Shown: positions 1 to 11,202 of the stretch, piece after piece
Layout: each line of letters begins with the position of its first letter
How positions within the stretch are numbered: position 1 is the stretch's first letter
NCBI GenBank assembly: GCA_965240325.2
Contig: OZ251254.1
Location: 744,001 to 808,000 of the forward strand
Direction: 5' to 3'
Source of the DNA: Rebecca billardiae RCC1528
Taxonomy: Eukaryota; Haptophyta
DNA: 64,000 nt
Position numbers and translations under genes: made by a program
Notes under the pieces: model-generated
Told to the model about the DNA's origin: nothing
Seen by the model: only the letters and a program-made list of their open reading frames with translations
Databases searched by the model: none

Positions 1-2
1 AG

Positions 3-461
3 GGCGGCTCCGCCGCCGCGCCCTCACTCCACCTCACCCTCGCCATCGCCACCGACGCGTTCCACGTGCCGTGGGCGCTCGGCGCGAGCGCCGCGCCGAG
101 CGTGCCGGCGCACGACTTCCTGGCGCGCGCGCTCGCGCAGGCCGTGTCGGCGCGCGCCGAGGCCTCGCTGGACGCGCGCCGCACGGTGCGCGTGGGCGGC
201 GAGCCGCGCGCCGCGTGGGTTGAGCGCGTGCGCGCCGAGCTGCACGCGGCCGTCGACGAGCTGCTCGGCCCCGACGAGCGCGGCCTCTTCCTGCCGCAGC
301 TTGAGGACAGGCTGGACGCGGTGCTGCAGGTGGGCACGCTCGACCTGCTGCCGCCCCCCGGCGCGGAGCGCGCTGAGTTTGAATACTTGCCCGCCCAGGG
401 TCACGGCGCATGCGCGGAGGCGCGCGCTGATGAGCCTGACTCTGATGCTGTCGGCAGATGA
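3..461 (+). CDS. C-terminal part of a cupin/JmjC-type protein (5' end outside window)
   Basis: The frame is open from the first bases of the window and ends at a TGA at 459-461, so only the last ~150 residues are present. The visible start contains SLHLTLAI followed by a Trp in HVPWALG. This resembles the end of the double-stranded beta-helix in bacterial-type cupin_4/JmjC ribosomal-oxygenase-like proteins, where SLHLTxGI is characteristic. The rest is a helical region rich in Ala, Arg and Glu (about residues 30-115), as expected for the dimerisation/winged-helix tail of such proteins. The iron-binding His/Asp residues would lie upstream, outside the window, so activity cannot be judged. The last ~35 residues are unremarkable, and an intron near the end is possible. 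The family call rests on one short motif plus the general layout. Confidence 0.5.
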   Translation, partial: GGSAAAPSLHLTLAIATDAFHVPWALGASAAPSVPAHDFLARALAQAVSARAEASLDARRTVRVGGEPRAAWVERVRAELHAAVDELLGPDERGLFLPQLEDRLDAVLQVGTLDLLPPPGAERAEFEYLPAQGHGACAEARADEPDSDAVGR

Positions 462-2352
462 CGACGCGCCGCGTCGCGCGAGACGCCGCCCCGCGGCGGG
501 CTCCAGCAGTCCCCCAGCGTGGCGGCCGAAGGCCTGGCGCTGTATATATAGTGCGTGCATGCGCGTGACCACTGAAGTCTGAACCAGTCGCGGATACTTA
601 TATTACTTTGTCGGCGCCGCCTGCCCGCCAGCAGTCGCGCGCGCGAGCTACATAGGGCGGGTCGTCTCAACAATTAATAATCGTCACATCATTCTGACGA
701 CGACTGAGCTGCACGCCACTGCTCACCCTGCCCCCCTGGGCTGATCCAGGCGGCCCCCACGACCTGTGCACGACGGTTTCACGACGACCCGCAGCGGCGT
801 CAGCAGCCCCAGCGCGTGTCAGGGCTGGACGGGCAGTTCGGGGCGGCAGCACTCCCGCAGCAGCGCAATAAGCCTGAGGGCGTATCATAGCAGCCTGTCG
901 CCTGTCGCAGCGCTGGCCAGATCCTGCTGCCGCATGCAGGCTTGTCGTCGTCATCACTGGTCGCGGGCCGTGTGCCCACACAGATCGATCAGGCGCGGCC
1001 TAAGCTATATAAATAGTGCGTGCGCTGCTTGGCAGTGGATCTGGTAACTCCCCTAGGGAGGGCTGCCATGCCACCTGGGGCGGGGCCAGCTCTGAGTGAG
1101 CTCATAGCAGGATGCAGCTGCTGTGGCACAGTGATGCCCATCCCGCCGACCCGCGCCCCCACCGCTGCGCAAGGTCACCTCGGTCGCGGGTCAGCTCCCC
1201 TGCACTGGGAGGCCAGCCCGCAGCAGCACCCGCTGACACACCCCGAGGGTGGCCAGCCACCCGACTAGTGAGGGGGCTGGAGTGGGGCTGGTGCAGCCAA
1301 GAGCTCTGCAGCCTAGCTGCTGGTGGCTGGCCTGCATGGATTTTCAAGCTGACCACCCACTGCTGCCTGCCGCACCCCTTGCTGCAGGCCACCTGGGCTG
1401 CTGCACATGCGCACTCTGGATGGCACCACGGCCCAGCATGGAGAGCTGGCCAAGCAGCCACCCACTCGTCAGAATGGCCAGGGAGTGGGCTGTGCTTGAG
1501 ACCACATCTAGCCAGGCAATCAAGTGCTCACATGCCTGTCCAGTGGCACAAACAGAGATACAGCGCTAATTGTTGAGACCCCTGTAGTAGTAGCGGCCGT
1601 GCGCGTAACTGATGGCGCGGCGGATATTAATATCGACGATCACCGCTGAGCTCGCAGTCCGGCGCGGCGGCGGTGACCCTGAATGTCCGGCCGTACGTCC
1701 GCCGAGTATATAGTCCGCGGCGGGCGCGCGCGCATCTGCCGCCGATCCGCGCGCGATCATATAGCAGATATATATATATATATCTATCTATATCCGGACG
1801 ACGATCGATCCCGCGGTAACGTGCAGCGTCCTGGGCTAGCGCCGCGTGCAGTAGTTGATTAGCGCGTAGTAGTCGCGTCCGTATATTCAGCGCCATCACG
1901 CGCTTTGACTCGCTGATACTATACGACTAGCGTATTCGCTAGCTAGCACTACCGCCAGCCGCGCAATTGTACTGATGCTTATTGTAGCGCAGTCTAGTAG
2001 TTACGTCGATTACGTCGTCGTCGGCCGCGGGTCCCGGCTCCGGATCTATACTGTCGTAATAATACCGTCTCAGATGCGCCGGCTGTACAGTACGACAGTC
2101 ACGTCCCGGGTAGGCCGCGGGTACGCGGAGAGTATCGCGGCTGTCCGGTCCCGATGAGTTCACCGAACCGCGTGCTGCCGCGCGGCTGCTCAGAACTCAG
2201 AAGCATGCGCCGAGCAGTCATCTCCATGATGGCGGCAGCGGCGCCGCTAGGCGCTACTCCGCGCTCGGCCGTGCGCCGGCCGGCCCGCGGGCGCCCGCCT
2301 GACCGCGCTGCTGCTCGGCTACCGATACTGCTGTGATATCAGCATCGCGATG

Positions 2353-2382
<30 letters not shown>
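462..2382. other. Non-coding stretch, no gene supported
   Basis: Several frames are open on both strands but none shows a domain, a plausible splice pattern or coding texture. From about 1030 to 1560 the sequence is less GC-rich than its neighbours and has no recognisable content. Short AT runs occur at about 1766-1783, and an AT microsatellite at about 2349-2380 abuts the repeat block that follows. Confidence 0.6.
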
Positions 2383-2383
<1 letters not shown>

Positions 2384-2528
2384 TAGCCGTCCTCGTGAAC
2401 GCCGACGCCAACTGCTGGCCGAAGGTGGGCACGCCGCCTGGCATGTCGATGCCGAGGCGGCTGCGTGTGTTCCTACTCAGTGGGATTTACGTGTCCTCAT
2501 GCCTTGGCGAGCGGCAGCAGATGCGGTG
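2383..2528 (+). repeat. Module X, copy 1 (shortened, forward)
   Basis: It starts with CTAGCCGTCCTC directly after the left AT microsatellite and runs to the GCGGTGGGG junction with module Y. It lacks the ~45 bp that copies 2 and 3 carry beyond that junction. Confidence 0.8.
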
Positions 2529-2829
2529 GGGTTATTGGTACAATAACTGATTGTCTAAGAGGACGACAAGAACGCCGGGCGCCAGCGCCGCTCATCAGCC
2601 ACATCGCCCTCTACCAGACCATCGCCTCAAAGGGCGCTGCTCCCGGACAAACAGTCTGTCCGGGTTGTTCTGCCGCCCAGGAGATCGATTTCCGGCGCCG
2701 GCCTCTGCCGCCTGCTTCGCCAGGCGCGGCGTGCGAGATGGCTCCAGCCAAGCTCGTCCTGCGTCGCCGGCGGCGGCGGCTCGCACGCGGGTGGCGCGTC
2801 GCGTGCACCGACCAACATCTTTCGGCAAC
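2526..2829 (+). repeat. Module Y, copy 1 (forward, 304 bp)
   Basis: Its ends are GTGGGGTTATTGG and CTTTCGGCAAC, the same as in the other two copies. It contains a perfect 8-bp stem hairpin (2642-2649 with 2657-2664, 7-nt loop). Confidence 0.9.
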
Positions 2830-3349
2830 TCGGCGGTAAGCAACGCTCCGCATCGCGCCCCCTCGCGCTTCGGGCCACCGCCTCTTCTCTCTCTGTGTGC
2901 GTGCGCACCCTGTGGCTCTTCCGCAACCGCCCCGATCGCACCGTTCCCTCTTCGCCACATGCCTCCTCCTCCGTGGGTGCGCCCCCACGCGGATCGCTGC
3001 TCCATCTCTCCCGCCCTGCCTCGGGATCGCCCCGGTGCCAACGCCAGCCGGCTCCTACACAAGGACCGCTGGCGGCACACCGCGCGCCGGGCCCCGTGCG
3101 CACCCGCGGGCCATTCACAGCATCCGCAAAGGCCGTCTAGCCTTCTCCTGCTTCCGCAGCGCCGCGCCCGCGGGGCCGGCTGCCTGCTATCTCTCCTATT
3201 CGGGTTCCGTCTCACTCGCACTGCCCCACCTGCCCAGCCCCCGCTGGCCGGCCCTCGTGCGTGCGCGACTCACACGTGCCTTGCCCCTTTCCTTCCCATC
3301 GCTCAATGGGATTCTCCTCCACGCGGTGCTCCCCAACACACCATGAAAC

Positions 3350-3540
3350 GGGATCACTCACGCACCGCGTCTCGTCGACGGCGAGCGGCATGCCCACCGC
3401 ATCTGCTGCCGCTCGCCAAGGCATGAGGACACGTAAATCCCACTGAGTAGGAACACACGCAGCCGCCTCGGCATCGACATGCCAGGCGGCGTGCCCACCT
3501 TCGGCCAGCAGTTGGCGTCGGCGTTCAGGAGGACGGCTAG
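3350..3540 (-). repeat. Module X, copy 2 (reverse, longest form)
   Basis: On the plus strand it runs from GGGATCACTCACG to GAGGACGGCTAG. It is the reverse complement of copy 1 plus the segment that copy 1 lacks. Confidence 0.85.
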
Positions 3541-3542
3541 AC

Positions 3543-3846
3543 GTGGGGTTATTGGTACAATAACTGATTGTCTAAGAGGACGACAAGAACGCCGGGCGCC
3601 AGCGCCGCTCATCAGCCACATCGCCCTCTACCAGACCATCGCCTCAAAGGGCGCTGCTCCCGGACAAACAGTCTGTCCGGGTTGTTCTGCCGCCCAGGAG
3701 ATCGATTTCCGGCGCCGGCCTCTGCCGCCTGCTTCGCCAGGCGCGGCGTGCGAGATGGCTCCAGCCAAGCTCGTCCTGCGTCGCCGGCGGCGGCGGCTCG
3801 CACGCGGGTGGCGCGTCGCGTGCACCGACCAACATCTTTCGGCAAC
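3543..3846 (+). repeat. Module Y, copy 2 (forward, 304 bp)
   Basis: It has the same length and end points as copy 1 and is almost identical to it. Different unique sequence follows on its right side. Confidence 0.9.
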
Positions 3847-4076
3847 CCGCCCACCCAGGGCCCGTTGGTCTGGTGCTCGGGCGGCGGGATCACAACACCC
3901 GCCGTCCGACCGCCCGGTCTTGCGGCGCTGCACTTAGGGCTCATGTGACCCCCTGCCTCCCAACACGATTGGGTTTTTCAGGTTAGGTCCCCAGCAGTGC
4001 TGCTCCCGGGCGGTCAGGTGGAGGTTCAGTCGACGAGTCCGCAGGCGCTCAGCCTTCCGTCAGCGGACGTCCGCGC

Positions 4077-4255
4077 GGGATCACTCACGCACCGCGTCTC
4101 GTCGACGGCGAGCGGCATGCCCACCGCATCTGCTGCCGCTCGCCAAGGCATGAGGACACGTAAATCCCACTGAGTAGGAACACACGCAGCCGCCTCGGCA
4201 TCGACATGCCAGGCGGCGTGCCCACCTTCGGCCAGCAGTTGGCGTCGGCGTTCAG
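4077..4255 (-). repeat. Module X, copy 3 (reverse)
   Basis: It begins with the same GGGATCACTCACG as copy 2 but is cut at GCGTTCAG, where it joins module Y copy 3 directly. The terminal GAGGACGGCTAG is missing. Confidence 0.85.
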
Positions 4256-4691
<436 letters not shown>

Positions 4692-4763
4692 TGCGATCAA
4701 CGACGTCGTCGCGTATAGTTATAGCCCGTGCGGCGGCGCATATCAGCCACGTACTAGCTACTG

Positions 4764-6218
4764 CTACGGCGCTGCCCCCGGCCCTGCCGTCGGCAGCCCG
4801 CGCCGGGCTGACACGGGCCGGCGGCCCGGCGGAAGCGGGCCGCGCCTGTCTCGGGGGCGAGGCCGCGCGGCGCCGGGCATCCCGCGCAGCGCGTGGTACA
4901 GCGGGGTGAAGAAGGTGTTGTCGTAGAAGACGGGCGTGTAGCAGAAGTGCGCGCAGTCGCAGCAGCCCTGCCGCAGCACGAGCGGCGCGCCCCTGGGCCG
5001 CGCGCGCGTCTCGCCGCGCTCGCGCCGCAGCCGGTACGCGCAGAGCTCGGCCTGGTGCATGTCGAAGCGGCGGAGCGTCGCGTTGAAGAAGGGGAGGACG
5101 CGCACGTGCCGCGCGCGCCGCTCGCGTACCAGCCGGTGCAGCGCCTCCGTCGCCCGCGCGGCCGGGCTCTCGCCGACCGTCGCCGGGTCGGGCGGCGCGC
5201 AGCACCGCTTGGGCAGCCCGGACGGCCCGTGCGCCGCCGCGACGTCCTCCCAGCCGGCGGCGGCGGCGGCACCGCCGGGCGCGGCGCCGTCGGGCGGGGC
5301 GGGGCGGACGGTGATGTTCCACACCCGCTTGAACGCGCGGTAGTACTCCATCTTCGTGAACGCCAGCGCGTGCGGCTCGCGCACGAGCGCGAGCCTGCGC
5401 GTCGGCTGCGCCTCCGCCCACGCCTGCAGCCTGTCGACCACCAGCCCCATTTCATACTCGTACCACGGGACGATCTGGGCGTAGTGCATCGGGTTGTACG
5501 CGACGACGACGACGTCCGTGCCGCCGAGCATCCGCTCGAACGCCCGCCCCTTCGCCGCGCACCCGCTCTCGCGCACGCGCGCGAACAGCGCCTCCTTGTC
5601 CTTGGGCGCGCGCTCGCCGTCCGCCCCGTCGCAGCCGCCGTTGTCGGCGGAAAAGCGCGCCCAGCCCCAGTGCCGCCACTGCCGCGTGCTGAGCGGGCCG
5701 GGCGGCGCGGTGCGCGCGCGCGCGCACGCGATCGCGCCGGACAGCTGCCGCGCCACCGACGCGCCGACCACCGTCACCACGCGCGACGGCCCGAGCAGAG
5801 GCGCCACGTCCTCGAGCGTGTGTGTCCCGGCCGTGCGCGGCTCGAACGGGTCGACCGTCGGCCAGTCGGCGTCGCGCGTGCGCAGCCGGCACTGCTCGAG
5901 GGCGCGGCGCGAGGCGTGGGTGCTCGGCACCGCGCCAGCCGCCGCGAAGTCGCGCGCGAGCCCGAAGAAGGACGCGGAGATGCACGGCGGGCCGCCGTCC
6001 GCGGGCGCGCAGTGCACCGCCACCTCGCTGAGCGCGTCCAGCTGCGCGCGCAGCGAGAGGCCGGCCTCGGCGGCGCAGCGCGCGCGGGCGGCCCTCACCG
6101 CGGGCAGGGCTGCGACCTCGGCGCCGGCGTCCGAGTCGACGGCCGACGCCACGCCGGCGCGAGCGGCGGCGACGGCCAGCAAAGCCGTCCGCATGAAGCG
6201 CCGCGCCGCCGCCGCCAT
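4764..6218 (-). CDS. PMR5/Cas1-type SGNH acyl-esterase-like protein
   Basis: Single-exon frame of 484 residues starting at the first ATG after a stretch containing stops. Residues 1-26 (charged [10 protein letters not shown], then a hydrophobic stretch) look like a signal peptide or anchor, so secretory-pathway location is inferred. The core matches the PC-esterase/trichome-birefringence-like family. [13 protein letters not shown] (about 147-159) sits where the family has its GDS block, with the nucleophile Ser154 kept but Asp replaced by Ala. The C-terminal DxxH block is present as [10 protein letters not shown] (421-430). Cysteines are frequent, as expected for an extracytoplasmic enzyme. 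Family members acetylate or de-acetylate cell-surface polysaccharides in the Golgi, and an equivalent role here is inferred. The last ~35 residues are Arg/Pro-rich and lack family features. The gene ends close to the AT microsatellite. Confidence 0.72.
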   Translation of the reverse strand: MAAAARRFMRTALLAVAAARAGVASAVDSDAGAEVAALPAVRAARARCAAEAGLSLRAQLDALSEVAVHCAPADGGPPCISASFFGLARDFAAAGAVPSTHASRRALEQCRLRTRDADWPTVDPFEPRTAGTHTLEDVAPLLGPSRVVTVVGASVARQLSGAIACARARTAPPGPLSTRQWRHWGWARFSADNGGCDGADGERAPKDKEALFARVRESGCAAKGRAFERMLGGTDVVVVAYNPMHYAQIVPWYEYEMGLVVDRLQAWAEAQPTRRLALVREPHALAFTKMEYYRAFKRVWNITVRPAPPDGAAPGGAAAAAGWEDVAAAHGPSGLPKRCCAPPDPATVGESPAARATEALHRLVRERRARHVRVLPFFNATLRRFDMHQAELCAYRLRRERGETRARPRGAPLVLRQGCCDCAHFCYTPVFYDNTFFTPLYHALRGMPGAARPRPRDRRGPLPPGRRPVSARRGLPTAGPGAAP

Positions 6219-6508
6219 CGCTACTCGGGCCGGGGGTTTGGCGGTAGCGAAATTTGTAACTTTAACAAACTGTTTCAGCTTCGTCGGCGTGCGCTATTTT
6301 GAGCGCGCGCCTATGAAGGCAGCTGCTATTCAAAGGCGAGTCGCCTATGAAGCCGGCTCCTATGTGTCAATACCTTACGGGTACTTGGGAGCGGGCGCTC
6401 ATATGGCTCACCAGGCCGCGAGGCTGCGCCATGCCGCCCATCTGCACGTCGCCGAATCGGCCGCAAATCGGATGCGAGCGGCGAGGCGGAGGACGGCAAA
6501 CATTCGCC
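6219..6508. other. Upstream region of the esterase gene
   Basis: This ~290-bp stretch is less GC-rich than its neighbours and holds no supported gene. It lies between the minus-strand esterase start and a plus-strand frame beginning at 6509, so it could serve both as a promoter region. No specific element is recognised. Confidence 0.4.
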
Positions 6509-6924
6509 ATGAGCGTGGTGTCGATCCTTGTTGCGTGCGCCACCGTCGTGCTTGCTCCCGCCGCCGGGAAGCAGGCGCGCAAGCTGCCGTCCACGCAGGA
6601 GGACAATTCCAATCGTTCAGCGCGTGCGCCGAGCTGTCGATCCAAGTACATGGCGGGTGGGCGACCCTCTCGCCGTTCGTGGACGCTGCCATACCGTACT
6701 GCGCGAACTCTTGCTGCTACCTGCTCGGCCCAGCTGGCACGAAGGTGGGGCGCGAGGCGTTCTACTGGCAGATGTCTGGCAGTAGACACCCTGACCTCGC
6801 AGCTGATGCTTCCCTCAGTGTGCTGTCCCAGTTGACAGACATGTCGTGGCTTGCGTCTCGGGGACAGGCATTCATCTCCAGTAGCGCTTCGCCGAGCTAC
6901 GCCCTGCGCAAGCCGCCTCAGTGA
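6509..6924 (+). pseudogene. Possible small secreted protein, reading frame shifted
   Basis: The frame from ATG 6509 begins MSVVSILVACATVVLAP, a convincing signal-peptide-like start, and continues for about 30 residues. From about 6600 the plausible protein sequence continues in another forward frame (FSACAELSIQVHGGW, then a Cys-rich PYCANSCCYLLGP stretch) to a TGA at 6922-6924. Either a one-base difference near 6590-6620 breaks a small secreted-protein gene, or an unrecognised short intron is present. I do not recognise the domain. The alternative is that both parts are chance open frames in GC-rich DNA. Confidence 0.28.
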
Positions 6925-9147
6925 GCGCCGCTCTGAAAGCCTCACCGACCTCTGCGTTCTGTCGCGTAGTGATCTCAAGCGTGCGATGCGGTTGAGCTGC
7001 TTGCGCACGGCGTGTAGCTCGAGCTCGCGCGGGGCTTGGCGAAGCACACGTACGTGCGGAGAGCCGCACTGCTCTCGGCCTACGCCGCGCTCGTCCGCGC
7101 GATGGGCGCGGGCACGCTCACCGGTCAGCGCGCGCGCATGAGCTGCGTGCGCTGATCGCCGGTGAGCTCAGAGCTGCGCGCGCTGCCGGCAGTCATCCCT
7201 GAGAGTGCTGCGCGGCGAGCGGCGGGCGAGGCGCCAGCGGCAAATCTCGCACTCGTCGACTTGGCGTTCATCATGCTGCCCCCGCTGCCGCCCGACGCGA
7301 TTGGCCTGCAGCTGAGGTCGCCAGGGCGACGCTGCGCCCGCTCCTAGGCGCAACCGCGGCGGCTGAGGACGAGTCCGGAGTCGACGGGATGCAGTATGAC
7401 TATGAGTAGTCGCTGACCGTTGACGATGATGCTACGCGTACTACTATACTGACGATTTTGACGCACTGCTGGCCTCGGCGGCCATCAGCTGAGCCTGCGC
7501 GTGAGACTTGTTTCGCCCACTGCTGCCATCCGCCGCCGGATATGTGACTACGTGTGAGCCGAAGATTAGCACTTGAGCTGGGCGCCAGCCCGATCGAGAG
7601 CAGCCTGAGCCTGAGGCCGGGCCCGGACGGGCGGACAGTCTGACCAGCTGCAGACGACTCGACGATCAGCTGCTGACAGATGATCACGGCGACATGATGA
7701 CGATGGGCGCAGTCGCGAAAGGCCCACCTGTCACAGCCTACTGCAGGATGCGCAAAGGGGTGGTCAGCATTAGATATCTGCTAAGGTGACAGGAGCTGTA
7801 GCCGCGGGCCGCAGCGCGGCGCGCAGCGCGCATGCATGCACGCGCGCCTGACAGATGCTCCGGGCACGAATGATTGCCCTCAGCTCGACCCAGACGAGTT
7901 GAAGCATGGCAGAGTGGTGCCGTGCACACGTTCACATCGATGGCCTTGCGACCATACAGTCTTGCCATGTACGCCCGCGAGGTCAAACCACAGCTGTGGC
8001 TTTGGATCAGGTCCGCCGAGCACCACCGCGGTACAGGCCCAAGCCTTGGCAGTGCGAGCAGTCCTCTTGAGTTCGGCGAACTGGAAAGCCTGCATCACCT
8101 GGCCCACAGTGCGCAGCATCGCGAAGCTGTGGGCCAGATTGATCCCCGCGCGAACAAGACCAAGGGCAATGCTCACTACGTGTGAGCAGGTGCTGATTCT
8201 CCTACGGCACCCGCTCGGGAACTTGTGCCCCGGTCTCGACATCCGGGTATCGCCCGGATCATGGGCCGGCGCATTGACCGCCGCGCCGCCCGTCCCATCA
8301 ACGCAACAATCGCAGCTGCGGCCTGCTTGCACCTCCGGTCCCGCGTCCTCCCCCGGCGCGGCCATCACCGTCGTGCGGCTGGATCGCGTCCGCCACAGTC
8401 GCGCGATTTTCCGAAAAAGCGGCCGCCGATTTTTCGGAAAATCCGTACCACCAAACCCCCGGCCCGAGTAGGTACTGCATTCGTGTGGCCGTGGCGGCCG
8501 AAAGTCCGAAACTGTTGATTTGCCCACAGTCAGTTAAGACCATTATCAGTTGCCATTCCCGCGTGCGCACACGGGCCCCCTCCTCGGGCGGAGCACGAGC
8601 GCGCCGCGCCGCTGGCGACAGCACGCGCCGCGCCGGTGCACCGGCGCGCGTAATCGAGCAGCGCGCTCCGTCGAGCACTCTCGCGACGAAGCAGCCGCCC
8701 GTGCAGCAGCCGGCGCGCGGCGCAGCGGGCTGGCCGATGGCGGCGGCGGCCGCATGCATGAACCTCGGCCCGGCCATCGGGAATAAACCCGTGCTCACCG
8801 CCCGGACCACGATGACGATGCAAACCCATGGAACAGTGAGTGACAGAGCATCATCAATACGGGCCTGATGATATTGGCTGACGATTGGTGCCTACAGTTT
8901 ACTGCTATACGTGTCTATAAGACGAATAATAATAATATTATAAGACGGGCTACGCACTCCGACCGCGACTCACAGACAGTAGTCACTACAGTAGTGACTG
9001 TGAGTCTGACAGTACGGTCACAGTCACTGACACAGCTCACTCTGCTCCGAGGCAGGCGAGACAGTAGGTAAGCTAGGAGTAGGATCGCGCCGCCGTCATG
9101 CAGTCGGCAGCCGCCTGCATGCCGGGCTCGTCGTAGGCGCGGCCTCG
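6925..9147. other. Intergenic region without a supported gene
   Basis: Open frames occur on both strands (for example minus 7880-8527), but none has a recognised domain, and the competing frames are equally open. Short plausible coding texture around 7030-7150 is interrupted and not called. The clearest structure is the perfect inverted repeat at 8405-8443. The stretch 8860-9070 is less GC-rich and contains short mirror-like ACTGT/ACAGT motifs. Confidence 0.5.
8405..8443. repeat. Perfect 14-bp inverted repeat with 11-nt spacer
   Basis: GATTTTCCGAAAAA (8405-8418) is followed by an 11-nt GC-rich spacer containing GCGGCCGC and then by the exact reverse complement (8430-8443). The arms are A/T-rich inside GC-rich DNA. 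They could form a hairpin or be a dimeric protein-binding site; nothing further can be decided from the sequence. Confidence 0.85.
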
Positions 9148-10647
9148 TCACGCCTGAGACTCGCACCCGCCTCGTCCGCGTCTGCTGCTGCTGGCGCGCT
9201 CCGCCCATCGCGACAGAGCAGGGCCACCGAAGCGGCGCTCGCACGCGCGCGCGATCGCCAGCCTCGCGTTGCGCACGCCGTCCTTGGCCTTGCTCACGAA
9301 CGCGTCCGCGCCCATCGCCGTGAACGCGCGCCGGTCGAGCGTCGACTCGTTGGCGGAGACGACGCACGCGACCAAATTGGCCTCCGCCTCTGGCACGGTC
9401 GCGCGCACGTGCTGGATCACCTGCGCGCCCGTCGGCACGCCGACGCCGAGATCGTAATCTGAGAAGAGGACCACAGGGCCGGCGCGCACGAGCTCGGCGA
9501 GGGAAAAGGCGTACGCGCGCAGCGTGCGCAGGGCCTCGGGGTCATCGTCGCGCGTCTCCACGGGCGGGATCATCGTCGGCTGCACCCCGGCCTCGCACAG
9601 CTGCGCCAGCACGCGCGCGCGCACGATCGCGCGCGTGACGCGCGAGTCGTCGACGATCACGACTGCGGCCTCGAGAGGGAGCCTGAACCCGTCGAGGCTC
9701 GCGGGGTCGATCGTGCACGGCTGCGCGAGCGGGAGCGTCAGCGTGGCGAGGACGCGCGTGCGCGTCGGAAGTGCCGGCGGCTCGGCGCCTGCGCTCCCCT
9801 TCGCGCTGTCGCCGCCGCCGTCGAGGCGAGCGACGTGGGGCAGCACCATCGGCCGCAGCAGGCACCTGTGGACGGCGTCCGGAGAGCCAACCACTGAGGC
9901 CGCAGCCGAGCTGGCGGCCGTGTCAAGCGCTCGCCAGTGAACTTGCGCGCCGAGGGCATGGGCGCATGCGTCAAGAAGCTCCTCGTAAGCTGCCGGAGCG
10001 TAGACGCTCCCTGGCGGCGGCAATGGTGCGCGCGCCTCCGGCTCCGCCGCGGGCGCCGCGTCCGCCGCCGCCTCGGCGACGCTCGCGCACAGCGTGAGAA
10101 CGCGCCGCTCGAGCTGCACGCTCAGCGCGGGGGTGGAGCGCTCGGGGGAGGACATGGACGCGAGGCTGGAGAGCGCTTTCGTGGCCATGCCGACCAGCAT
10201 CACGTCGACCTCCACCGTCTCGTCCTGTGGCGCGCCGGCCGGGCGCTCGACTCGCACGCCCGGCACCGCCGCGCAGATCGAGTCGATCAGCTTGCTCGTC
10301 TCGAGGCCTATGAGCTGCGGCTCGTAGTCGCGCTGGAGAACAGCGCTGGTCGCGATGGCTACCCGCAGGTGCTCGACGGCATCCCAGAGCTCACTCGATA
10401 CGCTCGCGAGCACATGGCCGATCGACGCCGCGGCTGGCTGCTCTGCGCGCTCCGCGAGCGGCGAGGGGCTGAGCCCGTCGACAAGCGCCGCGGCCCGCAC
10501 GATCGGGTTGTACACGGAGTCCTGCAGCGAGAGCAGAGCGGCGGAGCCATGGCTCGCGGCATGCGCGGGCGGTTCCCGCAGACTCGCCGTCGTGTCTCCG
10601 CTTGGCGAGGACGTTTGGACGGCGTCGTTGTCGCCTCCGTCCGACAT
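9148..10647 (-). CDS. Receiver-domain (two-component type) protein with an unidentified N-terminal half
   Basis: Single-exon frame of 499 residues from the ATG at 10647; an in-frame ATG at 10728 would add 27 residues. The C-terminal ~160 residues form a response-regulator receiver domain. VVIVDDSRVTRA (about 329-340) supplies the acidic pair D333/D334. VVLFSDYDLGVG carries the likely phospho-acceptor D397. AFVSKAKD supplies the conserved Lys (K453). The N-terminal 300 residues are helical and Ala-rich (for example LASVSSELWDAVEHLRVAI) and could be a degenerate histidine-kinase dimerisation/ATPase module. However, I see neither a phospho-accepting His in a kinase box nor N/G boxes. Such proteins act in phosphorelay signalling in the cytosol. 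The partner kinase is unknown, and the N-terminal role is not claimed. Confidence 0.7.
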   Translation of the reverse strand: MSDGGDNDAVQTSSPSGDTTASLREPPAHAASHGSAALLSLQDSVYNPIVRAAALVDGLSPSPLAERAEQPAAASIGHVLASVSSELWDAVEHLRVAIATSAVLQRDYEPQLIGLETSKLIDSICAAVPGVRVERPAGAPQDETVEVDVMLVGMATKALSSLASMSSPERSTPALSVQLERRVLTLCASVAEAAADAAPAAEPEARAPLPPPGSVYAPAAYEELLDACAHALGAQVHWRALDTAASSAAASVVGSPDAVHRCLLRPMVLPHVARLDGGGDSAKGSAGAEPPALPTRTRVLATLTLPLAQPCTIDPASLDGFRLPLEAAVVIVDDSRVTRAIVRARVLAQLCEAGVQPTMIPPVETRDDDPEALRTLRAYAFSLAELVRAGPVVLFSDYDLGVGVPTGAQVIQHVRATVPEAEANLVACVVSANESTLDRRAFTAMGADAFVSKAKDGVRNARLAIARACERRFGGPALSRWAERASSSRRGRGGCESQA

Positions 10648-10728
10648 GATGTGGTGCGGTCCTCGTTTCGACGAACAAGGCGCGTGGTGGCCAGGGTCAG
10701 GGACGCACTCGCAGGCTTGGTGGGGCAA

Positions 10729-11202
10729 TTAAGTTATAGTTCTTGGTGGAGGCGTGCGATACGATACCGTTAATACCGATACGTATCTGTTCGGGTTTTT
10801 GTTGCTGTTCGGTATTCATACATTCGAGTTCCTTCTCCAGGGAAAATAAGCGGGTAGACTGAAGCAGATTGCTGAGTGATTGAGTGATGAGGGCACGATG
10901 TCATCCGGCATCAATCATCCCAATACAATCCGCCTGGCGATTGGTTGATGATGGAATCATTTTTTTCACAAACGGTTCCATATGGGTAACATCAGAGTAA
11001 CGACCACATGTACCGCCGCTATCGATAGTCACACATACAAGAAACCTGGGCCAATGAAACTGAGCCAAAACCTGAAAACCTGAGAGTTGAATATATATAT
11101 TAACGACGTGGTATGCAACGGGCAGGCGTCAGATGACGAAAGGGCACGATCCCATGATGCCATTAATAATGTAGGCGTTCGTCATCAGGGGAAACGTCAA
11201 AC
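10729..11202. other. Divergent intergenic region between receiver and homeodomain genes
   Basis: About 470 bp, clearly AT-richer than the flanking genes, lying between two divergently transcribed genes. It probably holds both promoters (inference). I see no recognisable element beyond short AT runs such as that at about 11089-11100. Confidence 0.5.

Noticed and set aside
4893-6302. Long plus-strand open frame (469 codons)
   Set aside because: It is the antisense shadow of the esterase gene and is Arg/Ala-rich without motif.
7880-8527. Minus-strand gene of 215 codons
   Set aside because: The competing plus-strand frame is equally open, composition is not distinctive and no domain is recognised.
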